DNA from: Microbacterium paraoxydans
GTDB taxonomy: Bacteria; Actinomycetota; Actinomycetes; Actinomycetales; Microbacteriaceae
NCBI RefSeq assembly: GCF_020524545.1
Contig: NZ_JAIVLG010000001.1
Coordinates: 744,001-808,000, forward strand
DNA: 64,000 bases
Direction: 5' to 3'
Shown: piece after piece, positions 7,414 through 17,162 of the stretch
Numbering within the stretch: position 1 is the stretch's first letter
Layout: each line of letters opens with the position of its first letter
Position numbers and translations under genes: made by a program
Notes under the pieces: model-generated
What the model was told of the DNA's origin: nothing
Databases searched by the model: none
Seen by the model: only the letters and a program-made list of their open reading frames with translations

Positions 7414-9336
7414 TCACGCGGCGGAGCGGGAACGGGAGCGGAGGATCACGGCGGCTCCGGCCGCGGTGATGAGGATGCCGAACAGAGCGAGGCCGCCGCC
7501 GGCCCAGCCGGTCGCGGCGAGCGAGCCGCCGCCGTCGGCCGGACGGGTGACGATGATCGCGATGCGGCCGGTGGCCTCGGAGCCCAGGCCCGTCACGACG
7601 ATCTCGTGCTCGCCCGGAGCCGTGTCGGCCGGGATGCGCACCGTCGCGGCAAGCGTGCCATCGGCATCGCTCGAGGCCACGGCGAGTTGCACCGGGGTGG
7701 AGTGAAGCTCGATGGACGCGCGCTCCTCCGGGTCCAGGCCCTTCGCCGTGAGCTGGAGCTCGTCGCCGGGCGCGACCTGCGCGGTCGAAAGGGTGATCGA
7801 GACGCCGTCGGGGTCCACGGGGTCAACGGGGTCAACGGGGTCGACGGGGTCGACGGGGTCGACGGGGTCGACGGGGTCGACGGGGTCGACGGGGTCGACC
7901 GGATCCGTGCCTTCCTCGAAACCCCAGCGTGTGGAGCCGGGACCGGCCGTCCAGGCCTCGTCGTCGCTCACGAGCTTGGTGCCGTCGTTCGTCTTCTCGA
8001 TCGTGAAGGAGTCGAAGAGGGCACCGTCCACTGTGCGAGCCTCGACGTGGAACTCGTCGGCGGTCACGTCGACGGTCTGGAAGAGCTGCACGTCGCGACC
8101 GACGACCCGGAGGTTCGCGTCGTTCGCCGTCCAGTTGTTGGCTTCGGCGGGGTCAGGCACATACATCTTCGGTCCGGCGACGGACACGAGGTACACGGGC
8201 CCGGTGTGGCTCGTCTCCGAGTCGGCTCCGGAGGGCAGATGGCTCTCGTTCGCGATCAGGTTGCCACGCCCGTAGGCGTGATCGTGGCCCTGCACGACGA
8301 GGTCGACGCCGTACTCCTCGAAGAGCGGCATCCAGGCATCGCGCAGGACGGCGTTGTCGCGGCCGGACGTCACGGAGAAGATCGGGTGGTGAAAAGCCAC
8401 GACCGTCCAGGTGTTCGGGTTCTCTGCGAGCTGATCCTCGAGCCATTCCGTCTGCGCCGTGAGGCTCGCGGGCGAGAATGCCTGGGTGCTGTTGAGCGTG
8501 ATGAAGCGCACCCCCTGGTAGTCCACGGAGTAGACGGTTTCGCCGAGGTCGGCGCCCTGCGGGCCGTTGGCGGGGTACTCGAACTGGGCGTCCCAGTGCT
8601 TCGAGAGTTCGGGGCCGGGGTAATACTCGTGGTTGCCGGTGGCCGCGATCACGTTCAGGTACTGGTTCGAGAACGCGGCGGCCTCGTGCCACTCGCCCCA
8701 TTCCGCATCCGACGTCTCGGTGTCGATTAGGTCACCGGCGTGCACGACGGCGCGCGCGTAGGGGCGCGCCTCGAACGCGGCACGCATCGCACGGGAGGTG
8801 AACGCCTTGTTATCGTTCTGCGCGTCGCCCTGCACCAGGAAGCTGAAGTTGCCGACCGTGTCGTCGGCGGTCGTGAACTCGAGCCATTCGCTCCAGGTCG
8901 CACCGTCGCCCACGCGATACAGGTACGTGGTGCCTGCCTCGAGCTGGTCCACGGTCGCCGAATGGTGCGCGATCTCGTAGCCGAAGTTCGAGGTGAACCC
9001 GGTGGTGGTTGCGGTGACGGTCCGCGCAGCGGCGGTGTCGACCGGCGTCGCGGTGAGCGGGGCGAGCTGCAGTTGCGGCGACGTCACGTCCGCCGAGGTG
9101 CGCCAGCTCACACTCTGACTCGTCTGCGGTGCGGCGGTCGGCGTGAGGATCACGCGATCGGGCGTCGCCGACGGCACGAAGACCGTGGCCGGGGCGACGG
9201 CCGGAGGGTTGAGTCCGCCGGCGGCGACGGCGACGCCGCCGCCGAGGAAGGTGAGTCCGACGGCGGCGGCGAGGCCTCCGGCGGTGAAGGCGGCGGTACG
9301 CCGCAGGGGGGTCAGGGATCGTGGCAAGCGCGCCAT
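7414..9336 (-). CDS. Wall-anchored purple-acid-phosphatase-like metallophosphoesterase
   Basis: 640-residue exported phosphoesterase, paralogue of the downstream propeller protein. It has a signal peptide (about 1-40), a fibronectin-like purple-acid-phosphatase N-domain (SVSWRTSADV), and a catalytic calcineurin-fold domain with VQGDAQND, HAGDLIDTE, GNHEYYPG (~232), FHHPIFS and GHDHAYGRG (~349). These are followed by a DPV triplet linker, an immunoglobulin-like domain and a C-terminal sorting signal: LAATG (about 606-610), a hydrophobic helix and RSRSRSAA. LAxTG motifs are recognised by class E sortases of actinobacteria, so it should be linked to the cell wall. I chose ATG 9336 because AAGGTG lies at a usable distance upstream; GTG at 9348 would put it directly against the ribosome-binding site. 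First gene of the phosphatase pair. Confidence 0.9.
   Translation of the reverse strand: MARLPRSLTPLRRTAAFTAGGLAAAVGLTFLGGGVAVAAGGLNPPAVAPATVFVPSATPDRVILTPTAAPQTSQSVSWRTSADVTSPQLQLAPLTATPVDTAAARTVTATTTGFTSNFGYEIAHHSATVDQLEAGTTYLYRVGDGATWSEWLEFTTADDTVGNFSFLVQGDAQNDNKAFTSRAMRAAFEARPYARAVVHAGDLIDTETSDAEWGEWHEAAAFSNQYLNVIAATGNHEYYPGPELSKHWDAQFEYPANGPQGADLGETVYSVDYQGVRFITLNSTQAFSPASLTAQTEWLEDQLAENPNTWTVVAFHHPIFSVTSGRDNAVLRDAWMPLFEEYGVDLVVQGHDHAYGRGNLIANESHLPSGADSETSHTGPVYLVSVAGPKMYVPDPAEANNWTANDANLRVVGRDVQLFQTVDVTADEFHVEARTVDGALFDSFTIEKTNDGTKLVSDDEAWTAGPGSTRWGFEEGTDPVDPVDPVDPVDPVDPVDPVDPVDPVDPVDPDGVSITLSTAQVAPGDELQLTAKGLDPEERASIELHSTPVQLAVASSDADGTLAATVRIPADTAPGEHEIVVTGLGSEATGRIAIIVTRPADGGGSLAATGWAGGGLALFGILITAAGAAVILRSRSRSAA
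7819..7906 (-). repeat. 9-bp satellite encoding DPV repeats
   Basis: Tandem GGGTCGACG/GGGTCAACG units (plus-strand reading) encode nine to ten Asp-Pro-Val triplets. The unit is a multiple of three, so copy-number slippage would change linker length without breaking the frame. Confidence 0.9.
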
Positions 9337-9459
9337 CGCAGGCAGCACCTTTCGTCGGGTGTTCGAGGTGGGAGGACGGCGCGCTGCGACAGGGTGGAAG
9401 AGGCGCCATTCGCGAAGCTACTAGCGCGTGCCAGAGCAGAGCGGCCCTTCCAGGCAGCC

Positions 9460-9501
9460 GTCATCCGCCGTTCATCGATCGCCGACGGGCGTTCACCGAT
9501 C
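9460..9501. promoter_or_regulatory. Candidate PHO-box-like direct repeats upstream of the phosphatase operon
   Basis: GTTCATCGATC (9470-9480) and GTTCACCGATC (9491-9501) match at 10 of 11 positions and are 21 bases apart. A weaker GTCATCC sits at 9460. Actinobacterial PhoP boxes are built from 11-base GTTCACC-type direct units, so these could give phosphate control. They read on the strand opposite to the gene and the middle unit is poor, so this is tentative. The remaining 9337-9573 gap holds no gene that I can see. Confidence 0.35.
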
Positions 9502-9573
9502 GGTTGCTTGACTCCGGTCGGCGTGATCCGAGCGCGTGTTCAGTGAAGGAACCCCGCGCGACGGGGAGAGGTG

Positions 9574-10488
9574 TCAGTCCAGCGGTGGGAGGTCGGCGGC
9601 GATCGTCAGCACGCGCGCGGCCGCGGCGTGGCCCGCCGAGAGACACGCGGCGAGGTCATCGCCGTCGAGGGTCGCGCTCAGGAAGCCGGAGGCGAAGGCG
9701 TCCCCGGCTCCGACCGGCTCGACGACCTCGACCACCGGTGCGGGAACGAACACCGGCTCGGCGTCGCCCTCGAAGGCGGTCGCACCCACGTCGCCGTCCT
9801 TGACGACCAGCAGCCCGCAGTCGGGCAGGAACGCGCGGATCTCCGCAGGCGAGACCGTCCCCCAGATGCGCTCCGCCTCGTCGCGCCCGACGAAGGCGAT
9901 GTCGGCGGCGTCGGCCAGGCGGGCAAGGGTCGCGGCGGCGTCCTCCCGGTCCCAGAGCTGTCGGCGGTCGTTCACGTCGAAGGAGACGAGTGCGCCCGCC
10001 GCGCGCGCATCGACGAAGAGCCGGTCGGTCATCTCCCGGCACGATGCGGAGAGGGCGGGGGTGATCCCGGTGGTGTGCACGATGCGCACCCCCGCGAGCC
10101 GTGACGGCGCGAGGAAGCCGGGTTCCATGAGCGAGGCGGCTGATCCTCGACGGTAGTAGTAGACCGTCGACGTCTCGACACCGGGGTCTTTGAACATGAC
10201 GCCGGTGGGGGAGGCATCGTCCCGCTCGACCCACAGCTCCACACCACGACGATCGAGCTCCGAGGCGATCCGGTCGCCCATCGGGTCTGCGCCGAGTCGC
10301 GACGCCCAGACAGCGCGGTGGCCGGTGGCGGCGACGCCGACGGAGACGTTGGCCTCCGCCCCGGCGAGGCCGAGCGACGCCTGCGAGGCATCGGCCAGAC
10401 CGGCGTCGGTCGGGGTGATCAGCACCATCGACTCGCCGACGCAGACGATCTCGGGTGCGGAGGAAGCCGGAGAGGAGGGGGAGTTCAT
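9574..10488 (-). CDS. PfkB family carbohydrate kinase (2-keto-3-deoxygluconate kinase-like)
   Basis: 304-residue ribokinase-fold sugar kinase. It starts with CVGESMVLITPTDAG and the substrate-side motif GLAGAEANVSVGVAATG. The C-terminal PfkB signature VGAGDAFASGFLSA (about 255-270) supplies the catalytic aspartate and anion hole. The VGESM opening and the GAEANVSVG segment are closest to KdgK-type 2-dehydro-3-deoxygluconate kinases, but a fructo- or other sugar kinase is possible. The ATG at 10488 overlaps the stop of the upstream MFS gene (ATGA), so transporter and kinase form an operon and may import and phosphorylate the same sugar acid. Confidence 0.85.
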   Translation of the reverse strand: MNSPSSPASSAPEIVCVGESMVLITPTDAGLADASQASLGLAGAEANVSVGVAATGHRAVWASRLGADPMGDRIASELDRRGVELWVERDDASPTGVMFKDPGVETSTVYYYRRGSAASLMEPGFLAPSRLAGVRIVHTTGITPALSASCREMTDRLFVDARAAGALVSFDVNDRRQLWDREDAAATLARLADAADIAFVGRDEAERIWGTVSPAEIRAFLPDCGLLVVKDGDVGATAFEGDAEPVFVPAPVVEVVEPVGAGDAFASGFLSATLDGDDLAACLSAGHAAAARVLTIAADLPPLD

Positions 10489-11693
10489 GAAGGGGTGACC
10501 GCCAAGGGTTCGGTGTCGGGATGCGGGCTCGCGTCGCGGTGACGCAGATCGGGGAAGGAACGGACGAAGACGATGGAGACGAGCAGACCGACCGCTGCGA
10601 AGATCGTGGCGGCGAGGTACGCGCCTCGCCAGTCGCTGACGTCGACGAGGAAGCCGGCGACGGCGGACCCGGCGGCCGCGCCGATCAGCTGACCGGTGCC
10701 GGCCCAGCCGAACGCCTCCGCGGTCTCGCTGAACTTCACGCTCGCGGTGGTGATGGCGAAGAGGACAGCGAGGGCGGGGGCGATGCCGATGCCGGCGAGG
10801 ATCAAGGTGCCGCCGAGCCAGAACACGTTGAGCATGACCATCGTCAGGCCGAGTCCGATCGTGACGATCAGCAGTCGGCGTGCCATGGCCCAGGGGCCGA
10901 TGGGGATGTGTCCGAACGCCAGGCCGCCCGCCAGGCTCCCCGCCGAAAACACGGCGAGCACGAGTCCGGCCGCCAGGCTTCCGTGTTCGAAGGTGGCCAC
11001 CACGCCCACCTCCACGGCGGCGCAGGCCCCGATCAGCAGGAACCCGATCACCGTCGCCAGCAGGACCGGTGGTTTGAGGACGACCTTGCCCAGAGCATGC
11101 CGGCTGCGTGGGATGCGAACGCGCCCGACTTCGGGGGAGAGGATGAACCAGGCGCCGCCGAGGACGAGGACGATCGCGACGAGCAGAAGCCCCTCCGTGG
11201 TCCCGACCTGGGTGGAAACGAGCGTGATGACGACCGGCGCCAGCACCCAGATGATCTCCTGCAACGACGCGTCGAGGGAGAACAGCGGAGTGAGGTGGGA
11301 GGAGTTGACGAGCTTCGGGTAGATCGTGCGCACCGCCGCCTGGACCGGCGGCGTGGACAGCCCGGCGACCATCCCGAGCGCCATGTAGCCGGGCACGTCG
11401 AGGGGAAGGACCGCGAGGCTCAGTACGGCGAGGACGCAGACCGTGAGGGTGAGGGTGAGTACCCGTCGCATGCCCCAGGCGCCCATCCACCGACTCGTGA
11501 CGGGACCTGCGACGGCCTGCCCGACGCTGGTCGCCGCGAGGACGAGCCCGGCCGATCCGTACGACCCGGTCTCCTGCTCCACGTGCAGCAGGATCGCCAG
11601 CGACATCATGCCGTTGGGGAAGCGCGCGGTCAGCTGAGCCGCGATCATGCGCGCCACACCAGGCGTGCGAAGAAGATCCCGATATCCCGCCAC
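10485..11693 (-). CDS. MFS transporter
   Basis: Major facilitator superfamily permease of about 402 residues with roughly 12 hydrophobic segments, e.g. SLAILLHVEQETGSYGSAGL in helix 1-2, GMVAGLSTPPVQAAVRT, and a second-half motif SAGSLAGGLAFGHIP. The frame stays open to 11834, but the added residues are basic and not transporter-like. GTG 11693 is preceded by TACCGT exactly six bases upstream, the leaderless pattern seen elsewhere here, and the protein then begins at YRDLLRTPGVAR, as expected. Substrate unknown; the overlapping kinase suggests a sugar or sugar acid, but drug-efflux relatives look similar. Confidence 0.85.
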   Translation of the reverse strand: MAGYRDLLRTPGVARMIAAQLTARFPNGMMSLAILLHVEQETGSYGSAGLVLAATSVGQAVAGPVTSRWMGAWGMRRVLTLTLTVCVLAVLSLAVLPLDVPGYMALGMVAGLSTPPVQAAVRTIYPKLVNSSHLTPLFSLDASLQEIIWVLAPVVITLVSTQVGTTEGLLLVAIVLVLGGAWFILSPEVGRVRIPRSRHALGKVVLKPPVLLATVIGFLLIGACAAVEVGVVATFEHGSLAAGLVLAVFSAGSLAGGLAFGHIPIGPWAMARRLLIVTIGLGLTMVMLNVFWLGGTLILAGIGIAPALAVLFAITTASVKFSETAEAFGWAGTGQLIGAAAGSAVAGFLVDVSDWRGAYLAATIFAAVGLLVSIVFVRSFPDLRHRDASPHPDTEPLAVTPS

Positions 11694-11699
11694 GAGATA

Positions 11700-11705
11700 A
11701 CGGTA
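11700..11705 (-). promoter_or_regulatory. -10 element of the MFS-kinase operon
   Basis: TACCGT on the minus strand, six bases before GTG 11693. It supports that start over longer in-frame alternatives. Confidence 0.5.
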
Positions 11706-11959
11706 CCGGGCCTCCGACGCGGTCGTGGAAGCGCTCGTGCGGCGACACGCCGCGACACGCCGAAGGGCGAATTCCACAGGAATCCGAATGTCCGAGGACC
11801 GGCGTACCGTGCCCCCTGTGGATGGATCGTTCACAGGGGCTTCCCAGCCGCGATTTCACGCGGTTCGCGCCCCTCAGGACAGGGCCTTCGCCTGTGGAGG
11901 AAACGGTGGAGAACCTGTGTTGAGGTCGTGGAGAACGGTGGATAACTACACGGATGTAA
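11706..11959. other. Intergenic region upstream of the nrd operon, no gene seen
   Basis: Divergent spacer between the MFS gene and nrdH. It holds no credible coding frame once the MFS start is set at 11693. GTGGATAA at 11939-11946 resembles a DnaA box (one mismatch to TGTGGATAA), and several short GTGGA words occur nearby. The NrdR boxes lie just to the right. Confidence 0.5.
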
Positions 11960-11975
11960 CTACTACCCCTTGTGG
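11960..11975 (+). promoter_or_regulatory. NrdR box 1 (distal)
   Basis: CTACTACCCCTTGTGG fits the NrdR palindrome ACACWATATNTWGTGT in its outer halves (ACTA...TTGTG). It is 32 bases upstream of box 2, the three-turn spacing typical of paired NrdR sites. Confidence 0.75.
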
Positions 11976-11991
11976 TCGCCCCCAATGTCGG

Positions 11992-12007
11992 TCCCCATAT
12001 GTAGTAT
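11992..12007 (+). promoter_or_regulatory. NrdR box 2 with overlapping -10
   Basis: TCCCCATATGTAGTAT matches the NrdR consensus at about 12 of 16 positions. The hexamer TAGTAT (12002-12007) inside it could be the -10 element of nrdH, giving a leader of about 70 bases. Binding of NrdR would therefore block the promoter directly. Confidence 0.75.
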
Positions 12008-12083
12008 TGAAGTCCCGGCAGGGGGTCTACCGGGAAACAGCCTGATGAGAAGCGGGCCAGAGATTTGAGGGGTTACGAAAAAG

Positions 12084-12317
12084 ATGTCGATCACGGTCTA
12101 CACCAAGCCTTCCTGCGTTCAGTGCAACGCGACGTACCGTGCCCTGGATGCCAAGGGCATCGAGTACGAGGTCCTCGACCTTTCCGAGGACCCGACGGCG
12201 CTCGAGCAGGTCAAGGCGCTCGGCTACCTGCAGGCACCCGTCGTCGTCACCGACGAGGGGCACTGGTCGGGCTTCCGTCCCGACAAGATCGACGAGCTCG
12301 CCTCTCGTCTGGCGTGA
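12084..12317 (+). CDS. nrdH: Glutaredoxin-like protein NrdH
   Basis: 77-residue thioredoxin-fold redoxin with the CxxC active site CVQC (residues 11-14) and the conserved WSGFRPDKI segment that separates NrdH from glutaredoxins. It passes electrons from thioredoxin reductase to the class Ib ribonucleotide reductase encoded downstream. GAGGGG eleven bases before the ATG is the likely ribosome-binding site. First gene of nrdHIEF, behind two NrdR boxes, six bases ahead of nrdI. Confidence 0.97.
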   Translation: MSITVYTKPSCVQCNATYRALDAKGIEYEVLDLSEDPTALEQVKALGYLQAPVVVTDEGHWSGFRPDKIDELASRLA

Positions 12318-12323
12318 CCTCCC

Positions 12324-12758
12324 ATGAGCGCCGTCGCGACCGCAGCGCCGCTCCTGATCTACTTCTCGAGCGTGTCGGGTAACACCGCGCGGTTCATCGA
12401 GAAGCTCGGGCTCCCCGCCCGACGAATCCCCCTCCACCGACACGAAGAAGACCTCGTCATCGACGAGCCCTTCGTGCTGGTCACCCCCACCTACGGCGGG
12501 GGCGCGGGACGAGGCGTCGAGAAGGGCGCCGTTCCCAAGCAGGTGATTCGGTTCCTCAACGACGAGCGCAACCGGCGCCACCTCCGCGGTGTGATCTCCG
12601 CGGGCAACACCAACTTCGGCGATGCGTTCTGCCTCGCCGGTGACATCATCAGCCGCAAGTGCCACGTGCCTCACTTGTACCGGCTCGAGATCTTCGGCAC
12701 ACAAGACGATGTGGATCGCGTGAGCGACGGATTGGAACGACGGTGGCAGCTTCAGTGA
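12324..12758 (+). CDS. nrdI: Flavodoxin-like NrdI
   Basis: 144-residue flavodoxin-fold protein that supplies the oxidant for assembling the dimanganese-tyrosyl radical cofactor of NrdF. The FMN phosphate loop is [11 protein letters not shown] near residue 14. Later loops [11 protein letters not shown] and [16 protein letters not shown] are typical of NrdI and surround the flavin. It lies between nrdH and nrdE with tight spacing; its stop overlaps the start region of nrdE. Confidence 0.97.
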   Translation: MSAVATAAPLLIYFSSVSGNTARFIEKLGLPARRIPLHRHEEDLVIDEPFVLVTPTYGGGAGRGVEKGAVPKQVIRFLNDERNRRHLRGVISAGNTNFGDAFCLAGDIISRKCHVPHLYRLEIFGTQDDVDRVSDGLERRWQLQ

Positions 12759-14899
12759 CCGAGACAGTGGCATTCAAGTCGAACCCCTCCTACGAGGGCC
12801 TCGACTATCACGCCCTCAACGCGATGCTCAACCTGTACGACGAGAACGGGAAGATCCAGTTCGACGCCGACAAGCGCGCCGCGCGGGAGTACTTCCTGCA
12901 GCACGTGAACCAGAACACGGTGTTCTTCCACTCGCTGAAGGAGCGTCTGGACTACCTCGTGGAGAAGGAGTACTACGAGGGCGCCGTCATCGAGAAGTAC
13001 TCGATGGAGTTCATCCAGAAGCTCAACGATCTCGCCTACGGCAAGAAGTTCCGCTTCGAGACGTTCCTCGGCGCGTTCAAGTACTACACGAGCTACACGC
13101 TCAAGACGTTCGACGGCAAGCGGTACCTCGAGCGCTTCGAGGACCGTGTCGTGATGACCGCCCTCGGACTCGCGGACGGCGATGAGAAGCTCGCGGTCGC
13201 GCTCGTCGAGGAGATCATCTCCGGTCGCTTCCAGCCGGCCACCCCGACGTTCCTCAACGCGGGCAAGGCGCAGCGCGGTGAGCTCGTCAGCTGCTTCCTG
13301 CTGCGCATCGAGGACAACATGGAGTCCATCGCCCGCGGCATCAACTCCGCGCTGCAGCTGTCCAAGCGCGGTGGCGGTGTGGCACTGCTGCTGTCGAACA
13401 TCCGTGAGTCGGGTGCGCCGATCAAGCAGATCGAGAACCAGTCGTCCGGCATCATCCCCGTGATGAAGCTGCTCGAAGACAGCTTCAGCTACGCCAACCA
13501 GCTCGGTGCCCGCCAGGGTGCGGGCGCGGTGTACCTCAACGCGCACCACCCCGACATCATGCGCTTCCTCGACACCAAGCGTGAGAACGCCGATGAGAAG
13601 ATCCGCATCAAGACGCTGTCGCTGGGCGTCGTCGTCCCCGACATCACGTTCGAGCTCGCCAAGAACGACGAGGACATGTACCTGTTCTCGCCGTACGACG
13701 TCGAGAAGGTCTACGGCGTGCCCTTCGGAGACATCTCGGTCACCGAGAAGTACCGCGAGATGGTCGACGACCCGCGCATCAAGAAGACCAAGATCAACGC
13801 GCGCGAGTTCTTCCAGACCGTCGCCGAGATCCAGTTCGAGTCGGGCTACCCGTACGTCATGTTCGAGGACACGGTGAACAAGGCCAACCCGATCAAGGGC
13901 CGGATCAACATGTCCAACCTCTGCAGTGAGATCCTGCAGGTGAACACGCCGACCACGTACAACGACGACCTGTCGTACGACAACATCGGCAAGGACATCT
14001 CCTGCAACCTCGGCTCGATGAACATCGCGCTGTCGATGGATGCCGACGACCTCGGCCAGACCGTCGAGACGGCGATCCGCGCGCTCACCGCGGTCAGCGA
14101 TCAGAGCCACATCGGTTCGGTGCGCTCGATCGAGGACGGCAACGACCGCTCTCACGCGATCGGTCTGGGCCAGATGAACCTGCACGGCTACCTCGCTCGC
14201 GAGCACGTGCACTACGGCTCGGAAGAGGGCATCGACTTCACGAACATCTACTTCTACACGGTGCTGTTCCACGCGCTGCGTGCGTCGAACAACCTCGCGA
14301 TCGAGCGCGGCACGACGTTCGACGGTTTCGAGGACTCGAAGTACGCGTCGGGGGAGTTCTTCGACAAGTACATCGACCAGGCATGGGTCCCCGCGACCGA
14401 GAAGGTCAAGGAGCTCTTCGCCGGCAAGCACATCCCGACGCAGGACGACTGGGTCGAGCTGAAGGCGTCCATCCAGAAGCACGGCATCTACAACCAGAAC
14501 CTGCAGGCGGTCCCGCCGACCGGGTCGATCTCGTACATCAACAACTCCACGTCGTCGATCCACCCGATCGCGTCGAAGATCGAGATCCGCAAGGAAGGCA
14601 AACTCGGCCGCGTCTACTACCCGGCGGCGTTCATGACGAACGACAACCTGGAGTACTACCAGGACGCGTACGAGATCGGTTACGAGAAGGTCATCGACAC
14701 GTACGCCGCGGCCACCCAGCACGTCGACCAGGGTCTGTCGCTGACGCTGTTCTTCAAGGACACCGCCACGACGCGTGACATCAACAAGGCGCAGATCTAC
14801 GCCTGGCGCAAGGGCATCAAGACGATCTACTACATCCGTCTGCGTCAGCTGGCGCTCGAGGGCACGGACATGGCCGAGTGCGTCTCGTGCATGCTCTGA
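12743..14899 (+). CDS. nrdE: Class Ib ribonucleoside-diphosphate reductase, alpha subunit
   Basis: Catalytic subunit reducing ribonucleoside diphosphates to deoxyribonucleotides; about 718 residues, the usual length. Visible active-site parts are the N-terminal redox cysteine in [11 protein letters not shown], the thiyl-radical cysteine and neighbouring glutamate in NLCSE, the glycine-rich [15 protein letters not shown] loop, and the C-terminal shuttle pair ECVSCML that is re-reduced by NrdH. An ATP-cone is absent, as in class Ib. I chose GTG 12743 (GGA shortly upstream); GTG 12755, which overlaps the nrdI stop as GTGA, is almost as likely. The frame is open further upstream, but the added residues are arginine-rich read-through of nrdI. 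Confidence 0.97.
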   Translation: MAASVTETVAFKSNPSYEGLDYHALNAMLNLYDENGKIQFDADKRAAREYFLQHVNQNTVFFHSLKERLDYLVEKEYYEGAVIEKYSMEFIQKLNDLAYGKKFRFETFLGAFKYYTSYTLKTFDGKRYLERFEDRVVMTALGLADGDEKLAVALVEEIISGRFQPATPTFLNAGKAQRGELVSCFLLRIEDNMESIARGINSALQLSKRGGGVALLLSNIRESGAPIKQIENQSSGIIPVMKLLEDSFSYANQLGARQGAGAVYLNAHHPDIMRFLDTKRENADEKIRIKTLSLGVVVPDITFELAKNDEDMYLFSPYDVEKVYGVPFGDISVTEKYREMVDDPRIKKTKINAREFFQTVAEIQFESGYPYVMFEDTVNKANPIKGRINMSNLCSEILQVNTPTTYNDDLSYDNIGKDISCNLGSMNIALSMDADDLGQTVETAIRALTAVSDQSHIGSVRSIEDGNDRSHAIGLGQMNLHGYLAREHVHYGSEEGIDFTNIYFYTVLFHALRASNNLAIERGTTFDGFEDSKYASGEFFDKYIDQAWVPATEKVKELFAGKHIPTQDDWVELKASIQKHGIYNQNLQAVPPTGSISYINNSTSSIHPIASKIEIRKEGKLGRVYYPAAFMTNDNLEYYQDAYEIGYEKVIDTYAAATQHVDQGLSLTLFFKDTATTRDINKAQIYAWRKGIKTIYYIRLRQLALEGTDMAECVSCML

Positions 14900-15931
<1,032 letters not shown>

Positions 15932-15969
15932 GTCCTGTCGGTCGGCGACTTCCTCCTCGGCGACCACGA

Positions 15970-16012
15970 AGCCCCCGGCCCGCAGCTCATCTCGAGCGGC
16001 TGGCCGGGGGCT
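15970..16012 (+). terminator. Terminator of the nrd operon
   Basis: Perfect 11-bp stem AGCCCCCGGCC / GGCCGGGGGCT around a 21-base loop, 38 bases after the nrdF stop, followed by CTTCGTCC. Confidence 0.75.
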
Positions 16013-16075
16013 CTTCGTCCGTCCGCCCGCATCTTTCTCGACGCGGGAGAGCCCCCTGGTTCACGGCCTCGACCC

Positions 16076-16081
16076 TAGACT
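16076..16081 (+). promoter_or_regulatory. -10 element of the membrane protein gene at 16089
   Basis: TAGACT ends seven bases before ATG 16089, just behind the nrd terminator. It starts an independent, probably leaderless transcript. Confidence 0.55.
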
Positions 16082-16088
16082 CCTAGGG

Positions 16089-17129
16089 ATGACCGAAGAC
16101 GCCGCCGCTGACAGGAGCGTCCGCAGGACTGTGACCCGGAAGCTCACGCGCAACCCCCTCGTGTGGGGCGCTGCTCTTCTCATCGCCGCTGTCGGGTTCA
16201 CGCTCGCGGGCGACGACCTCGGCTTCTTCCCGTTCCTGCTGATGCTGGTCGGTGGCTGGTGTTTCGGCGTCGCGTTCGTGAATGCGACGCTGGGCATGGT
16301 CCCGGCTCGCAACGGCGCGATACTGCACGCCGGTGTCGCGGTCGTCCTCGGCGCGGCGGTCGCCTTCGTGGCCGAGTTCGGGGGAGAGCTGCTCGAACCT
16401 CTGCCCGAGACGGTTCGCGAGGTCGCTCTGGTTCTCCAGCTCGCGGCGGTCCCGGCGGTCGCCTGGATCTGGCTCGGGCTCCTCAGCCGCGTCATCGCGC
16501 TCATCCCGCCCCGCGACACGGAGAAGCAGCCGAGGCGCATGACGCCGGGCTGGGAGCACGACGAGCGTGGTGGAGGGTCGCTCGTGCGCTTTCCGGCGAT
16601 CCCGATCCGAATGAGGACGTTGACCGGGGCGATCGTCGCCATCGTCGTGGTCGGTGGACTCCTCGGGGGCGCACTGCTGATCGTGCTGGATGACATCGTG
16701 ATGCGGATGGGGCCACGGATCGCGCTCGTCCTCCTGGGGCTCGTGCTCGGTCTGCCGGTGTATCTCCTGCTCCTGGCGATCCTGCGCCGCCGCACCGTTG
16801 CGTGCACGGTCGCCTTCGCGGACGACGAGGTGCGTGTGAGCGTCGACGACACGACGCACAGGATTCCCTGTGCTGCCATCGAGTTCCTACGTTGGCGGTG
16901 CCGCAGCGACTACGCGCGCATCGAAGTACGTGGCGGCGGGGTCGACCTGTCCCTGTTCGCCGGGCTCGCGGCACCGCCTCGCGGTCTCTCAGCGGAGCTC
17001 CCGGCACTCCCGCAGCGCGTCCACCGACGACTCGAGCGTGCCGGGCTCGCGGTCGAGACGGCGCGCCGGGACGAGGTCGTCACCTTCCGCCCACCGGCGT
17101 CGTCCGCCTCGCACGTGCGCGGACACTGA
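16089..17129 (+). CDS. Hypothetical six-helix membrane protein
   Basis: 346 residues; I do not recognise a family. Predicted membrane segments lie at about 26-45, 48-70, 77-96, 106-130, 178-200 and 205-226. A soluble C-terminal part of about 120 residues (VACTVAFADDEVRVSVDDT...) looks like a small beta-rich, PH-like domain, and it ends in a basic tail. There are no catalytic motifs or signal peptide. It stands alone between the nrd terminator and an acetyltransferase gene 33 bases on. Residue usage matches the neighbours, so there is no hint of recent transfer. Confidence 0.8.
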   Translation: MTEDAAADRSVRRTVTRKLTRNPLVWGAALLIAAVGFTLAGDDLGFFPFLLMLVGGWCFGVAFVNATLGMVPARNGAILHAGVAVVLGAAVAFVAEFGGELLEPLPETVREVALVLQLAAVPAVAWIWLGLLSRVIALIPPRDTEKQPRRMTPGWEHDERGGGSLVRFPAIPIRMRTLTGAIVAIVVVGGLLGGALLIVLDDIVMRMGPRIALVLLGLVLGLPVYLLLLAILRRRTVACTVAFADDEVRVSVDDTTHRIPCAAIEFLRWRCRSDYARIEVRGGGVDLSLFAGLAAPPRGLSAELPALPQRVHRRLERAGLAVETARRDEVVTFRPPASSASHVRGH

Positions 17130-17162
17130 ACGGATGTCGGAGGCACCTGCGATCATCTGGGG

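Noticed and set aside
3045..7469. 1474-codon plus-strand open frame opposite the propeller phosphatase
   Set aside because: Antisense shadow of a repetitive, high-GC gene; its product is low-complexity (Val/Asp/Arg-rich) with no recognisable domain, whereas the minus strand encodes signal peptide, catalytic and propeller domains.
7819..7906. Short tandem repeats that could be taken for a CRISPR array
   Set aside because: The unit is 9 bp with no spacers and lies in frame inside a protein linker; no cas genes present.
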